Below the pieces are notes generated by a model. It ran no database searches, was not told where the DNA came from, and was given only the letters and a program-made list of their open reading frames with translations. A DNA stretch of 54,163 nucleotides, taken from the NCBI GenBank assembly GCA_019748195.1, contig JAIEPW010000078.1, positions 1 through 54,163 of the forward strand. The letters run 5' to 3'. Both the position numbers and the translations under genes were made by a program. This DNA is from Bryobacteraceae bacterium (lineage in GTDB: Bacteria > Acidobacteriota > Terriglobia > Bryobacterales > Bryobacteraceae). This document shows positions 1 to 9,845 of the stretch, one piece after another. Positions within the stretch are counted from its first letter, which is position 1, and each line of letters begins with the position of its first letter.

Positions 1-62
1 CACCTTATCGCCAAGCCCCGCTGAGCGGGCCCGATCCCGGCCGCTTCCAGACTACCCGTTGC

Positions 63-390
63 GCCGCCTTCAGGCCCGCCGAAGTCAAAGCCCGAACAGG
101 CGCCACTACATCTTTCGCTGATCGCCTTCTCCCGCCGGACCACCCGTACTGCCGCCTTCAGGAGGCGCGGGCCTTCAGGCCCGCCGAAGTTCAAAGCCCG
201 AACAGGCGCCACTACATCTTTCGCTGATCGCCTGCTCCCGCGGACGACCCGTAGTGCCGCCTTCAGGCGGCGCGGGCCTTCAGGCCCGCCGAAGTCAAAG
301 CCAGAACAGGCGCCACTACATCTTTCGCTGATCGCCTTCTCCCGCCGGACCACCCGTAGTGCCGCCTTCAGGCCGCCGAAATCAAACAGC
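63..390. repeat. Tandem repeat of about 105 bp, three copies, with TTCA-loop hairpins
   Basis: The 12-base core AACAGGCGCCAC recurs at 95, 201 and 305, giving periods of 106 and 104 bp. Each unit carries a box reading CCCGTAGTGCCGC (one copy has CCCGTACTG) followed by short inverted repeats: CCGCC-TTCA-GGCGG and GGGCC-TTCA-GGCCC. The last unit is cut short just before the serS stop codon at 402. No convincing reading frame runs through the array. The hairpins lie downstream of serS on its strand, so they could act in transcript termination or stability, which is inference. The array shares its CCGTAGTG box with the larger one at 4.7-5.15 kb. Confidence 0.85.
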
Positions 391-401
391 CACCGTGATC
401 G

Positions 402-1754
<1,353 letters not shown>

Positions 1755-2879
1755 TTAGCGGTCGCCGATCTCCACCCAGGCGCGGCCCACCGGCTCGCCC
1801 GTGTACTCCGCCCGCGGACGGATCAGCCGGTTATTGCGGTACTGCTCCAGAATGTGGGCGGTCCAGCCCGACATCCGGCTGACGGCGAAAATCGGCGTGA
1901 AGAGATCCACCGGAATTCCCAGCGAATAGTACGTCGACGCCGAGTAGAAATCGACGTTCGGATCCAGTCCCTTCGACTCCTTGATCATCTGCTGCAGCCG
2001 TGTCGACATGTTGAACAACTCCACATGCCCCGTCCGCTTGCCCAGCTCCTCCGACAACGCGGCCAGATGCCGCGCCCGCGGATCGATCGTCCGGTACACC
2101 CGGTGCCCGAAGCCCGCGATCTTCTCCTTCGCGTCCAGCCGCGCCTTCGCCTGCTCCAGCAGTTTCTCGGTGGAGCCCGCCGCCAGCAGCATCCGGATCA
2201 CATCTTCATTGGCGCCCCCGTGCAGCGGACCCTTCAGCGCCCCGATCGCCGACGTCGCCGCCGAGTGAATGTCGGACAGCGTCGCCGCCGTCACCCGCCC
2301 CGCGAACGTCGAGGCGTTCAATTCATGATCGGCATGCAGCGTCAGCGCGATGTCGAACACCCGCTCCATCACATCGTCCGGCTTCTTGCCGGTCAGCGTG
2401 TAAAGGAAGTTCGCCGCGAAATCCAGCTTCGCATCCCCGCCGATCGGCTGGTTGCCGTTCCGCAGCCGGTCGAAGCTCGTGACAATCGTCGACGTCTGCG
2501 CCATCAGGTTCACCGCCTTCTTCTGCGAAGCCGTGATGGAGTTGTCCCGCGCCAGCGGATCGTACAGGCTCAGCATCGACACCGCGGTGCGCAGTACGTC
2601 CATCGGCACCGCGCCCTTCGGCACGGAGGCCAGGAACTGCTCCACCTCCTTCGGAATCGGACGCGCTGCCACCAGCGCCTTCTTCAATTCGTCCAGTTCG
2701 GACTGCTTGGGCAGGCGTCCGTTCCACAGCAGGTAGACGACTTCTTCGAAGTTCGCTTTCTCCGCGAGGACGTTGATGTCGTACCCGCAGTAGCTCAGGA
2801 TGCCTTCGTGGCCGTCAATGAAACAAATGCTGGATTCGGCTGCGACAATCCCTTCCAGGCCGGCGGCGGTTAGTGCCAT
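1755..2879 (-). CDS. gltA: Citrate synthase
   Basis: Condenses acetyl-CoA with oxaloacetate to citrate, entry step of the TCA cycle. The 374-residue protein is of the short, dimeric type and lacks the N-terminal extension of the enterobacterial hexameric enzyme. Catalytic residues fit the family: His220 in GPLHGGANED, His259 in GFGHRVY and Asp310 in the DFYSAS segment, with the DPRAR motif after His259. 2-Methylcitrate synthases share these motifs, so a role in propionate use cannot be excluded, but no prpB or prpD lies nearby. GAGGAG is present about 14 bases upstream of the ATG. The 145-bp gap to rsmE is divergent and should hold both promoters. Confidence 0.93.
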   Translation of the reverse strand: MALTAAGLEGIVAAESSICFIDGHEGILSYCGYDINVLAEKANFEEVVYLLWNGRLPKQSELDELKKALVAARPIPKEVEQFLASVPKGAVPMDVLRTAVSMLSLYDPLARDNSITASQKKAVNLMAQTSTIVTSFDRLRNGNQPIGGDAKLDFAANFLYTLTGKKPDDVMERVFDIALTLHADHELNASTFAGRVTAATLSDIHSAATSAIGALKGPLHGGANEDVIRMLLAAGSTEKLLEQAKARLDAKEKIAGFGHRVYRTIDPRARHLAALSEELGKRTGHVELFNMSTRLQQMIKESKGLDPNVDFYSASTYYSLGIPVDLFTPIFAVSRMSGWTAHILEQYRNNRLIRPRAEYTGEPVGRAWVEIGDR

Positions 2880-3024
2880 TGCTTTCTGTATCGCTCCTCT
2901 ATATAGCTGCGCTCAATGAGTGCTAGGCAGTTCTCGGGTGAACCGCCATTGTATCAAGAGATGCCGCGCCAAAGGCCTCGGGTCTTTTCCTTGCGGCGTT
3001 GTCTGTGCGAGATTAGGACTTCTC

Positions 3025-3747
3025 ATGTCCCGCCGCCGCTTCTTCGTGGAAGCTGTCCGCAACGGCCAGGCCGAAATCGCCGGCGAGGAAGCCCGCCACC
3101 TCACCCGCGTCCTGCGCGTCGAGCCCGGCCAGGTGTTCGAAATCTCCGATAACGCCGCCGTCTACCTCGCCCAGGTGCAGTCCGCCCGCAAGGAGCAGGT
3201 CGTCTTCCACGTCCGCGAAAAACTGGACCCCCGCCCCGCCACCGTGACCCTCCGCCTCGCCGCCGCCCTCATCAAGTTCGACCACTTCGAGTGGATGATC
3301 GAGAAAGCCACCGAGCTCGGCGTCAGCAGCATCCACCCCGTGATCGCCGTGCGAACGGAAAAGGGACTCGATCGCGCCGCCGAAAAACGCATCGAGCGCT
3401 GGCGGCGCATCGCCCTCGAAGCCAGCCAGCAGGCGCGGCGCGACCGCCTCCCTTCCATCGAACTCCCCGCCCCCTTGCGGGAGGCCGCCGCGCGACCCTC
3501 CGCCTGCAGCCTGTTCTTCGACGAGGAAGGCGGAACTCCGGTTCTGAACGCCTTGCCGCCCGTGCGCGCCGCGCGTGACGAAGTCTCTCTCCTGATCGGC
3601 CCCGAAGGCGGCTGGACCGACGCCGAACGCGCCTGGATCCTAAGCAACGGCTGGACCCGCGCCTCCCTCGGTCCTCTGGTGTTGCGCGCGGAAACCGCCG
3701 CCATCGGCGCGCTCGCCATCGTCTCCGCCGCCTGGCAGGCCCCTTAG
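3025..3747 (+). CDS. rsmE: 16S rRNA (uracil-1498-N3)-methyltransferase RsmE
   Basis: Methylates U1498 of 16S rRNA using S-adenosylmethionine. The 240-residue protein starting MSRRRFFVEAV has the normal family length; a longer in-frame version from 2920 adds an unrelated 35-residue lead and is not preferred. The N-terminal PUA-like part (about 1-70) binds RNA. The C-terminal SPOUT domain shows the knot signature LLIGPEGGWTDAE and the SAM-binding segment LGPLVLRAETAAIGAL. The stop codon overlaps the stop codon of the convergent PspC-like gene by several bases. Confidence 0.93.
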   Translation: MSRRRFFVEAVRNGQAEIAGEEARHLTRVLRVEPGQVFEISDNAAVYLAQVQSARKEQVVFHVREKLDPRPATVTLRLAAALIKFDHFEWMIEKATELGVSSIHPVIAVRTEKGLDRAAEKRIERWRRIALEASQQARRDRLPSIELPAPLREAAARPSACSLFFDEEGGTPVLNALPPVRAARDEVSLLIGPEGGWTDAERAWILSNGWTRASLGPLVLRAETAAIGALAIVSAAWQAP

Positions 3748-4076
3748 GATTGCACCGGCGCCGGACGCGGTTCCGTCAGCCGGAATTCCGGATCGCGCGG
3801 CATCACGATCCAGCAGATTAAGTACAGCAGCCCGCCCAGACCGCCCCACACCAGCGTGAATAGAAAGAGAATCCGCACCAGAATCACATCCACGCTCAGG
3901 TACCGCGCGAAGCCCGCGCATACACCCGCGATTTTGGCGTCCTCCCGCGGTCGGCTCAGCCGGTTGTTCGGCATCTGGTAAGGCGAGCTGGCGAACGCCG
4001 GGTTCGTCGCCGCCCCGCAGTGGCTGCAAAATCTCGCCGGTTCCTTCATCTCCGTGCCGCATTGTGTGCAGAACAT
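3744..4076 (-). CDS. Zinc-ribbon plus PspC-domain membrane protein
   Basis: A 110-residue protein. The N-terminus has two CxxC pairs (MFCTQCGTEM...FCSHCGA, residues 1-25), a zinc-ribbon fold. A linker leads to a PspC-like domain (about 40-100) with the typical RPREDAKIAGVCAGFARYL opening, a hydrophobic stretch LVRILFLFTLVWGGLGGLLYLICWIVMP and a short polar tail. PspC proteins act in envelope-stress responses at the inner membrane; the fused zinc ribbon suggests a sensing or scaffolding part, which is inference. The ATG at 4076 is chosen because it starts the zinc ribbon directly. No other psp genes are adjacent. Confidence 0.85.
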   Translation of the reverse strand: MFCTQCGTEMKEPARFCSHCGAATNPAFASSPYQMPNNRLSRPREDAKIAGVCAGFARYLSVDVILVRILFLFTLVWGGLGGLLYLICWIVMPRDPEFRLTEPRPAPVQS

Positions 4077-4560
4077 GGGTTCCTCTCGAAAAGAGCTACG
4101 CAAGCGCCGCCGCGCGCGTTCCATCCCCCGCGGTCACCGCCCGGGAACCTTTTTATCCGCCTTCAAATCAACAACTTCCCCCGCCCTCCGCCTCCCAGCC
4201 CCACCCCTCCCGTGCGACAACCAAACCGGATAACGCGTCGAGGTGGCCACCTCATTCGCCCTGCCGTGTCTGGTTGTCCGCCCGGTGTCCCGGGCCCGGC
4301 TTCGCCGTGTCAGGCACGCGTCAGGTTGGGTTTGTTTCAAACAATCGGTGTTCCCCGCGTGGGAGCAGATCCGGATCTTCGCCAAGTATGCAAAGGCAGC
4401 GGCCGGCGCTAACATCCCGGCTTAACCCCCAGCTTTGGGACCGCTCAGTAAGCCTTCGGGTGCGGAACAGCGGCTCCGACAAACTCTTGCACCCGCCGGG
4501 CCGGGGTGATCGTACTTTCGCCCCGCCCGGCGCCATTCGCGATATTGGGAGCCACGACGA
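4077..4560. other. Intergenic stretch without recognisable genes
   Basis: About 480 bp between the PspC-like gene and the repeat array. It is GC-rich with weak short palindromes and no reading frame having a plausible start, ribosome site or family resemblance. One segment near 4346 begins CGGTGTTCCCCGCGTG, faintly like a type I-E CRISPR repeat, but it does not recur as an array. Confidence 0.5.
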
Positions 4561-5150
4561 ACAGAGTGGCAAACATTCCCGCCCGGGCCGTAGTGTGTCT
4601 CCACCCATACCGGGACCCACGACGGTAACGGAGTGGCAAACGTTCCCGCGACTCACGCCCGCAATTCACGCCGCGTAGTGCCACCGTCCCGCGACAGGAC
4701 CCGTAGTGCCGCGTTTACCCGGCGGGACCCGTAGTGCCGCGTTTACGCGGCGGGACCCGTAGTGCCGCGTTTACGCGGCGGGACCCTTTAGGGTCCCCAG
4801 TAAACTTCGTAACGAATTGGCAAACGTTTTCGCGACCGGACCCGTAGTGCCGCGTTTACGCGGCGGGACCCGTAGTGCGCGTTTACGCGGCGGGACCCTT
4901 TAGGGTCCCCAGTAAACTTCGTAATGAATTCGCAAACGTATTCGCGACCGGACCCGTAGTGCCGCGTTTACGCGGCGGACCCGTAGTGCCGCGTTTACGC
5001 GGCGGGACCCTTTAGGGTCCCCAGTAAACTTCGTAATGAATTGGCAAACGTATTCGCGACCGGACCCGTAGTGCCGCGTTTACGCGGCGGGACCCGTAGT
5101 GCCGCGTTTACGCGGCGGGACCCTTTAGGGTCCCCAATAAACCTCCTAAT
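4561..5150. repeat. Nested tandem array: 28-bp hairpin unit inside a 112-bp unit
   Basis: The landmark ACCCTTTAGGGT recurs at 4783, 4895, 5007 and 5120, a period of 112, 112 and 113 bp. Inside each large unit a 28-bp unit beginning ACCCGTAGTGCCGCG is repeated, starting at 4699, 4727, 4755, 4840, 4868, 4952, 4979, 5064 and 5092 (nine copies, two with single-base losses). The small unit holds the hairpin CCGCG-TTTA-CGCGG; the large unit holds GGGACCC-TTTA-GGGTCCC. Between them lies a 56-bp linker with GGCAAACGTATTCGCGACC. Degenerate linker copies (GAGTGGCAAAC at 4564 and 4631) extend the array upstream. No protein-coding frame is supported. It ends just beyond the stop of the CocE-like gene. 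Confidence 0.9.
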
Positions 5151-5166
5151 AAAACCTACCCCGGCC

Positions 5167-7122
5167 CTACCGCTTCACCACCGTCAACGTCACCTGCGAC
5201 GGATACTCCCGCGAATGATGCACGCTGTTGCGCGCCACCACGCCCTTCGTCTCGTCGTAATTGTTCCCGCCCGTATTCAGATTCCGGTCGAACCTCGGGA
5301 AATTGCTGCTCGACACCTCGATCCGGATCCGGTGCCCCGCCGCGAAGTAGTTGCTCGTCACCATCGGCTGCAGCGTAACCTTGTACACCTTGCCCGCTTC
5401 CATCATCGCCACCGGCTTGTCGTACCCGTTGCGATACCGCACCCTCTGGATCGTCTCATCCAGGTTGAACGCCCGGCCGTCCGGCTCCACATCCACCAGC
5501 TTCACCGTGAAATCCGTGTCCTTGGCGTCGCTCGACACATACAACGTCACCTCGATCGGACCGCTGACTTCCACGCCCTCCTTCAACGGCTCGGTTGAAT
5601 ACACCAGCACGTCCGCCCGCGCTTCGATCTGCCGCTGATCGAAGGACCCGCCCTGCACCGCGTTCCCGGTGCAACAAACGTTGCCGCCGTAGGATGGCGC
5701 CGGGTTCATCGGATCGTAGACGAAACTGTCCGGCTGATCCGCGGGCGGCGCCGCCGCGGCCAGCACGCCGTCGCCGTACAGGCTGTTCGCCTTCCCCCCG
5801 CTCGACAGGTAGAACGTCATCGGCGTCGCGCCCGCCGGCGGCCACGTGTCCGCGCTCTGCCACTTGTTGATGCCCATGGTGAAGTAGCGCACCTTCGGCA
5901 TCTTCTTCAACAAACCCTTGTCCTCGCCCTTCAGGAAATGGTCGAACCACCCGTACGTCATCTCGTCGTATTCCAGGCGGGCGTCTCCCATCTCGCGCTC
6001 CCCCACCACCGTGTTCTTCGTCGCCCGCTTGAATGCGCAGTGCAGCGTCGGGGCGATCACCAGGTATTGCTGATCCGCGATCTCCGGCTTCGCCGTCCGC
6101 CGCACATAGTTGTACGCCGCCAGGTTCGGCCCCGTCGACACGTCATACCAGGACAAAAACCAGAATCCCGGAATGTTCACCGGCATGTTGTCGTGCCACA
6201 ACCCGCCCTTGTACCACGCCGGATCGTTCGGCGCGCGCTTCACCATCGCCCCGCCCGTCTCCACCGGCATCGAGTCCGCGAAGATTCCGCCCGGCCCATC
6301 GACATTCTTCATGATGTCCATCACCGGCAGGTGGCGCAGCGCCTTCGACCAATCCACCGGCGGCAACTGTTGCGCCAGATCGAACGACTTCGACGCGCGG
6401 ATCAGATCCGCCCTCTGCGTGTCCTTGGGAAACATCGGCCGCACCTGATTCTGCTCCCCGTACAGCCAGGCGATGAACAGCATCTGGATCGCGCCGCCGC
6501 GATACCAGTTGCCCTGCTCGTAATACGGCGCAAACCGCCCCACCCCCGCCCCGAATCCCTGCGGGATCATCGTCGTGAACCCCGGCGGCCCTTGCGCCGC
6601 CACCGCCATCTGCCACTCCGCCGTCGACGAGCACCCGATCGCGCCCAGCTTCCCGTTCGACCACGGCCGCGTCGTGATCCACTGAATCGCGTCGTAGCCG
6701 TCCGTCAGCGGCGGCCCCAGAATGTCGTAATTGCCCTCGGAAAAGAAGTGCCCGCGCTCGTTCATCACCACATACGCGTAGCCTCGCTTCACCGCTTCGA
6801 GCTGCGTCGTCATGTCCGCCGGAACTCCGTTGCGAACATCCCAGAAATTGAAGTTGTAAGGGGTGCGGCTGAAAATCGTCGGGTACTTCCTGCTGGTGTC
6901 CTTGGGGCGATAGATATCGGCCGCCATGCTCTTTCCATCCCGCATGGGAACCATCACCTTGCGCTCGACAATGGCGATTTCCTGAAGCTCGGCTTCCGTG
7001 TTCTTGCGCTTCTCCTGATCGGCGGCGTCCAGGATCGTCCGCCGCTGACCCTCCAGCGGCCAGGTCAAACAAGCCGCGATTCCCGCGGCTGCCCAAAGCA
7101 TCTTCCGGTTCCGGCTGTGCAT
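5167..7122 (-). CDS. CocE/NonD-type alpha/beta hydrolase (peptidase S15-like), exported
   Basis: A 651-residue secreted hydrolase of the X-Pro dipeptidyl-peptidase/cocaine-esterase family, which cleaves acyl or prolyl bonds. The chosen ATG at 7122 opens a signal peptide ([18 protein letters not shown]); a longer upstream frame overlaps msrP and lacks sense. Domains: an alpha/beta-hydrolase core with [19 protein letters not shown] (typical S15 opening), nucleophile segment [12 protein letters not shown], and a later VIAPTLHC segment that may supply the His; a C-terminal jelly-roll domain (about 420-650) with [17 protein letters not shown], a family hallmark. Divergent from msrP with a 72-bp gap. 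Substrate cannot be told from sequence. Confidence 0.88.
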   Translation of the reverse strand: MHSRNRKMLWAAAGIAACLTWPLEGQRRTILDAADQEKRKNTEAELQEIAIVERKVMVPMRDGKSMAADIYRPKDTSRKYPTIFSRTPYNFNFWDVRNGVPADMTTQLEAVKRGYAYVVMNERGHFFSEGNYDILGPPLTDGYDAIQWITTRPWSNGKLGAIGCSSTAEWQMAVAAQGPPGFTTMIPQGFGAGVGRFAPYYEQGNWYRGGAIQMLFIAWLYGEQNQVRPMFPKDTQRADLIRASKSFDLAQQLPPVDWSKALRHLPVMDIMKNVDGPGGIFADSMPVETGGAMVKRAPNDPAWYKGGLWHDNMPVNIPGFWFLSWYDVSTGPNLAAYNYVRRTAKPEIADQQYLVIAPTLHCAFKRATKNTVVGEREMGDARLEYDEMTYGWFDHFLKGEDKGLLKKMPKVRYFTMGINKWQSADTWPPAGATPMTFYLSSGGKANSLYGDGVLAAAAPPADQPDSFVYDPMNPAPSYGGNVCCTGNAVQGGSFDQRQIEARADVLVYSTEPLKEGVEVSGPIEVTLYVSSDAKDTDFTVKLVDVEPDGRAFNLDETIQRVRYRNGYDKPVAMMEAGKVYKVTLQPMVTSNYFAAGHRIRIEVSSSNFPRFDRNLNTGGNNYDETKGVVARNSVHHSREYPSQVTLTVVKR

Positions 7123-7194
7123 CACAGAAGCATATCCGAACCCGCTTCGGGAACAAAAGCGCCCCGCGCTAGGATAAGGGTAAGAAGGAGAGCC

Positions 7195-8115
7195 ATGCTG
7201 ATCCAGACGCCGAAGCCCTGGGACATCCCCGAGCGCGACCTGACTCCCGAAAGCGCCTACCGGAATCGCCGCGAGATCCTCGCCGCCGCCGGCTTCTTCG
7301 CCATGCAAGGCCTGCTCCGCGCCGCCGGCGAGACCAGGCCCAAGCGCAACCCCAGGTACACGCTCGACCGCCCCGTCACCGACGAGGCCGCCGCCACCGG
7401 TTTCAACAACTACTACGAGTTCGACGCCGAACAGAAACAGGCCGTCCAGTTCCTGACCGGCAAGTTCATCACCTCACCGTGGAAAATTCAGGTCTCCGGA
7501 CTCGTCAACAAGCCCCAGACCTTCGACCTCGATCAGCTCCTGAAGAAAATGCCCATCGAGGAGCGGACCTACCGCTTCCGCTGTGTCGAAGCCTGGTCCA
7601 TGGCCGTGCCCTGGTCCGGATTCCAGTTTTCCGAGCTGATCAAGCTGGTGGAGCCCAAGCCCGAAGCCAGGTTTGTCCGCTTCACCACCGTCTACCGCCC
7701 CGATCAGATGCCCGGCATCAAGAAGTACAGTTGGTATCCGTTCCCCTACTACGAGGCCCTGCGGATGGAGGAAGCCATGAACGAGCTTTGCTTCGTCGCC
7801 ACCGGGCTCTACGGCAAGCCGCTGCCGAAGCAGAACGGAGCTCCGTTCCGCATGGTGGTCCCATGGAAGTACGGATACAAGGGCGCGAAATCAATCGAGA
7901 AAATCGAGTTCGTCGCCAAGCAGCCGGAGACCTTCTGGAACAAGCTGCAGCCCGCCGAGTATGGCTTCTATTCGAATGTGAATCCGAAGAAGCCCCACCC
8001 CCGCTGGTCGCAGGCTACCGAGAAAGCGATCCCCAGCATGGAACGCCGCCCGACGCTGCTCTACAACGGCTACGGCGATTTCGTGTCGAAGCTCTACACC
8101 GGCGACGAGTTCTGA
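7195..8115 (+). CDS. msrP: Protein-methionine-sulfoxide reductase catalytic subunit MsrP
   Basis: Periplasmic molybdopterin enzyme that reduces methionine sulfoxide in oxidised envelope proteins. The 306-residue product starts after GAAGGAG four bases before the ATG. The N-terminus has the family pattern [12 protein letters not shown] followed by a twin-arginine-like signal [11 protein letters not shown], so Tat export is expected. Cys130 in FRCVEAWSM is the molybdenum ligand, and the C-terminus [16 protein letters not shown] matches the family. The usual partner msrQ (haem membrane subunit) is absent next to it and was not seen elsewhere in the window. Its last codons lie inside a direct repeat that recurs 474 bp downstream. 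Confidence 0.94.
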   Translation: MLIQTPKPWDIPERDLTPESAYRNRREILAAAGFFAMQGLLRAAGETRPKRNPRYTLDRPVTDEAAATGFNNYYEFDAEQKQAVQFLTGKFITSPWKIQVSGLVNKPQTFDLDQLLKKMPIEERTYRFRCVEAWSMAVPWSGFQFSELIKLVEPKPEARFVRFTTVYRPDQMPGIKKYSWYPFPYYEALRMEEAMNELCFVATGLYGKPLPKQNGAPFRMVVPWKYGYKGAKSIEKIEFVAKQPETFWNKLQPAEYGFYSNVNPKKPHPRWSQATEKAIPSMERRPTLLYNGYGDFVSKLYTGDEF

Positions 8116-8136
8116 ACCGGCTCGTTCGTCAGGAAC
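8093..8136. repeat. Direct repeat, left copy, flanking hicBA
   Basis: Starts TCTACACCGGCGACGAGTTC and ends TTCGTCAGGAAC. It covers the last seven codons and stop of msrP, and the hicA stop codon also falls inside it. The right copy at 8567-8613 differs by a 3-base indel and two substitutions near the left edge; the shared run from CCGGCGAC to GGCTCGT (27 bases) is identical. Confidence 0.92.
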
Positions 8137-8362
8137 GTAGATTCCAGTCCGGCAAGCCGATCCCACTGCCCTCGATAATGGCTCTCATCGTGCCCAGCGG
8201 TAGGATCCGGCCGCGGTGGTATGGCACGATCACTTGTTTTCCGGTGAACAAGTTTCGCCACTTTTGGTGGCTTCCTTTCGAACCCACCTGTGCGAAGCCA
8301 TGACGGCGGAGTATAGCTGCAACCTGCTCTGCAGTGAGGCGGGGCGTTCCGCGGTCACCCAA
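8129..8362 (-). CDS. hicA: HicA-family mRNA interferase toxin
   Basis: A 77-residue toxin of the HicA (YcfA) family, a double-stranded-RNA-binding-like fold that cleaves translated mRNAs. The family core is visible: LTAEQVAAILRRHGFAQVGSK, then GSHQKWRN carrying the catalytic His, then VIVPYHRGRILPLGTMRAII. It overlaps the end of hicB by 8 bases, so the two are translationally coupled with the antitoxin first. Its C-terminal codons and stop come from the left direct repeat. The protein appears intact. Confidence 0.9.
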   Translation of the reverse strand: MGDRGTPRLTAEQVAAILRRHGFAQVGSKGSHQKWRNLFTGKQVIVPYHRGRILPLGTMRAIIEGSGIGLPDWNLRS

Positions 8363-8558
8363 CCGTTACCTCGACCAACTTCGCGGATGGCGGCAGTTCA
8401 ATTTCAGCGGGCGAAAGGTAGAGCCGAATCGCCTCTTCTATGCCAAGACGAGCTTCATCCTCCGTCTCGCCTGCAGAAGCGCACCCTGGAAGCTCAGGAC
8501 AAACTGCGGAATAGCTGTCGGTGTCTGGGTCGTACTCTAAAACCACCCGGAACTTCAT
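8355..8558 (-). CDS. hicB: HicB-family antitoxin, short form
   Basis: A 67-residue HicB: opening MKFRVVLEYDPDTDSYSAVCPELPGCASAGET and DEARLGIEEAIRLYL are diagnostic of the partial RNase-H-like HicB fold that blocks HicA. The C-terminal helix-turn-helix or ribbon-helix-helix domain present in many HicB proteins is missing, so DNA binding and self-repression are doubtful. The ATG lies 9 bases after the stop codon of the upstream membrane-protein gene on the same strand, leaving no room for a separate promoter; co-transcription is likely. Confidence 0.9.
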   Translation of the reverse strand: MKFRVVLEYDPDTDSYSAVCPELPGCASAGETEDEARLGIEEAIRLYLSPAEIELPPSAKLVEVTVG

Positions 8559-8566
8559 CTTTTTAG

Positions 8567-8613
8567 TCTAACCCGGCGACGAGTTCTGAACCGGCTCGTC
8601 CTTCGTCAGGAAC
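8567..8613. repeat. Direct repeat, right copy, flanking hicBA
   Basis: Right copy of the repeat at 8093-8136. Here it encodes, on the minus strand, the last residues and stop ([11 protein letters not shown]) of the membrane protein. The same DNA in the left copy encodes the end of msrP on the plus strand, so the pre-insertion locus probably had the two genes overlapping tail to tail. Confidence 0.92.
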
Positions 8614-9800
8614 TGCCAGAAATCGCGGACCCCCGCGCCCCACCGGATGTCGCGCACGCGGGCGACCCCGAAGAACTCGCGCAAGGCTTCGTCCCCGGGC
8701 CCGTAGCGCGGCGCCAGCCGGAACAGCGTGCGATGCCTGCCCTCCGGTTGCGCTTCGATCAGATACGCGTGCACCAACCCCCGCCCGACTTCGTAGTCCG
8801 CCTTCGGCAGCGTCATCCTCGATTCCCGCAGCAGGAAAAACCGGCGATAACGGAACTCGATCCCGTCCGCGCCCCGTTTCAACTGCCCGTAGGTCCGCTT
8901 GGGGAGCCCGTGAATCCGCCGTTCGGTGAACGCGCGAATCGAACCCGCCGCTCGCGGAGTTTCCCGCTCGCCCGAAAGCAGCTTCAGGATGTCCCACGAC
9001 ACCACGGTTCCAAAAACCATCAGCCGGTACGCCCATCCCGCCAGCAGCAGCGCGATCACGATCACGATCAGGGAGATGACCAGCGACACGTTCGGGCTGA
9101 TCGCCGTGATCGCCGCCAGCGCCGCGAACGCGCCGATGCGCATCAGCTTCAAAATCAGGTCCAGGAACGGGAACGGGCTTAGCAGCACCAGCACATCCAG
9201 GGCCTGGCACAGCATCCACACCACAAACGTGCTGACCGCGCCCGCGGCCACCAGAGCGATCGCCAGCATGGAATCGCTCCAGCCCGTGGGCGCGCTCACC
9301 GCCGGCGCTTGAGCCGCGTGGACCACCGGCATCCAGCTCGCGAACAACTCGCCGATCCGCTGCTTGCCGAAGATCTGCGCCACCTGATGGAACACCACCG
9401 GAAAGGCGACCATCAACATCGCGGCCTTGTTCACGAACAGAACCTCCAGCGCGTCAATGGGCTTGGTGACGAACGGGAACATCGCCCCGATGGTGTCCTT
9501 CAGGAAGATCAGCAGCAGGATGATCGAGACCGGAATCCAGAAGATCGGGAGGGCGTAGAACGGAAGCGTCGCGCGCTGCGCCTCCGGAGTCTGCCACCAC
9601 TCCCAGATGCCCAGGGCGCACACCCCCACCAGAGGCGAGATCGCCGTGGAGGTGACCGTTCCCACCGCGCTCGCGATCTGCTCGCCCCGGTTCAGCGTAT
9701 GCGCGGTGGCCGGGTCCGGCGTTGTGGGCATCTGCGCGATCAGAAGTCCCGCCGCGCACAGAGCGATCACGATGAGAAACAAAACAAGCTGAATCCGCAC
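8568..9800 (-). CDS. Multi-pass membrane protein of unknown function
   Basis: A 410-residue protein with an N-terminal signal-anchor-like helix (RIQLVLFLIVIALCAAGLL) and roughly six further hydrophobic segments up to about residue 270, including LPIFWIPVSIILLLIFLKD and VSLVISLIVIVIALLLAG. The last 130 residues are soluble and basic. No family was recognised. The GTG at 9800 is preferred because CGGAGG sits six bases upstream; a GTG at 9815 would place that site inside the gene. hicBA follows 9 bases downstream. The C-terminal end was apparently regenerated by the flanking repeat. Confidence 0.75.
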   Translation of the reverse strand: MRIQLVLFLIVIALCAAGLLIAQMPTTPDPATAHTLNRGEQIASAVGTVTSTAISPLVGVCALGIWEWWQTPEAQRATLPFYALPIFWIPVSIILLLIFLKDTIGAMFPFVTKPIDALEVLFVNKAAMLMVAFPVVFHQVAQIFGKQRIGELFASWMPVVHAAQAPAVSAPTGWSDSMLAIALVAAGAVSTFVVWMLCQALDVLVLLSPFPFLDLILKLMRIGAFAALAAITAISPNVSLVISLIVIVIALLLAGWAYRLMVFGTVVSWDILKLLSGERETPRAAGSIRAFTERRIHGLPKRTYGQLKRGADGIEFRYRRFFLLRESRMTLPKADYEVGRGLVHAYLIEAQPEGRHRTLFRLAPRYGPGDEALREFFGVARVRDIRWGAGVRDFWQFLTKDEPVQNSSPG

Positions 9801-9845
9801 CTGTAACCTCCGCACCCGCAGGATAACAGTACGTGGCGACGGTGT

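Noticed and set aside
4346-4375. Segment starting CGGTGTTCCCCGCGTG resembling a type I-E CRISPR repeat, with a weaker look-alike 63 bp upstream at 4283.
   Set aside because: Only one fair copy, no regular array, the second half of the palindrome is missing, and no cas gene is present.
5938-7194. A long plus-strand frame running through the CocE-like gene into msrP.
   Set aside because: The part before 7195 is antisense to the hydrolase and Arg/His-rich; msrP has its own start with a strong ribosome site.
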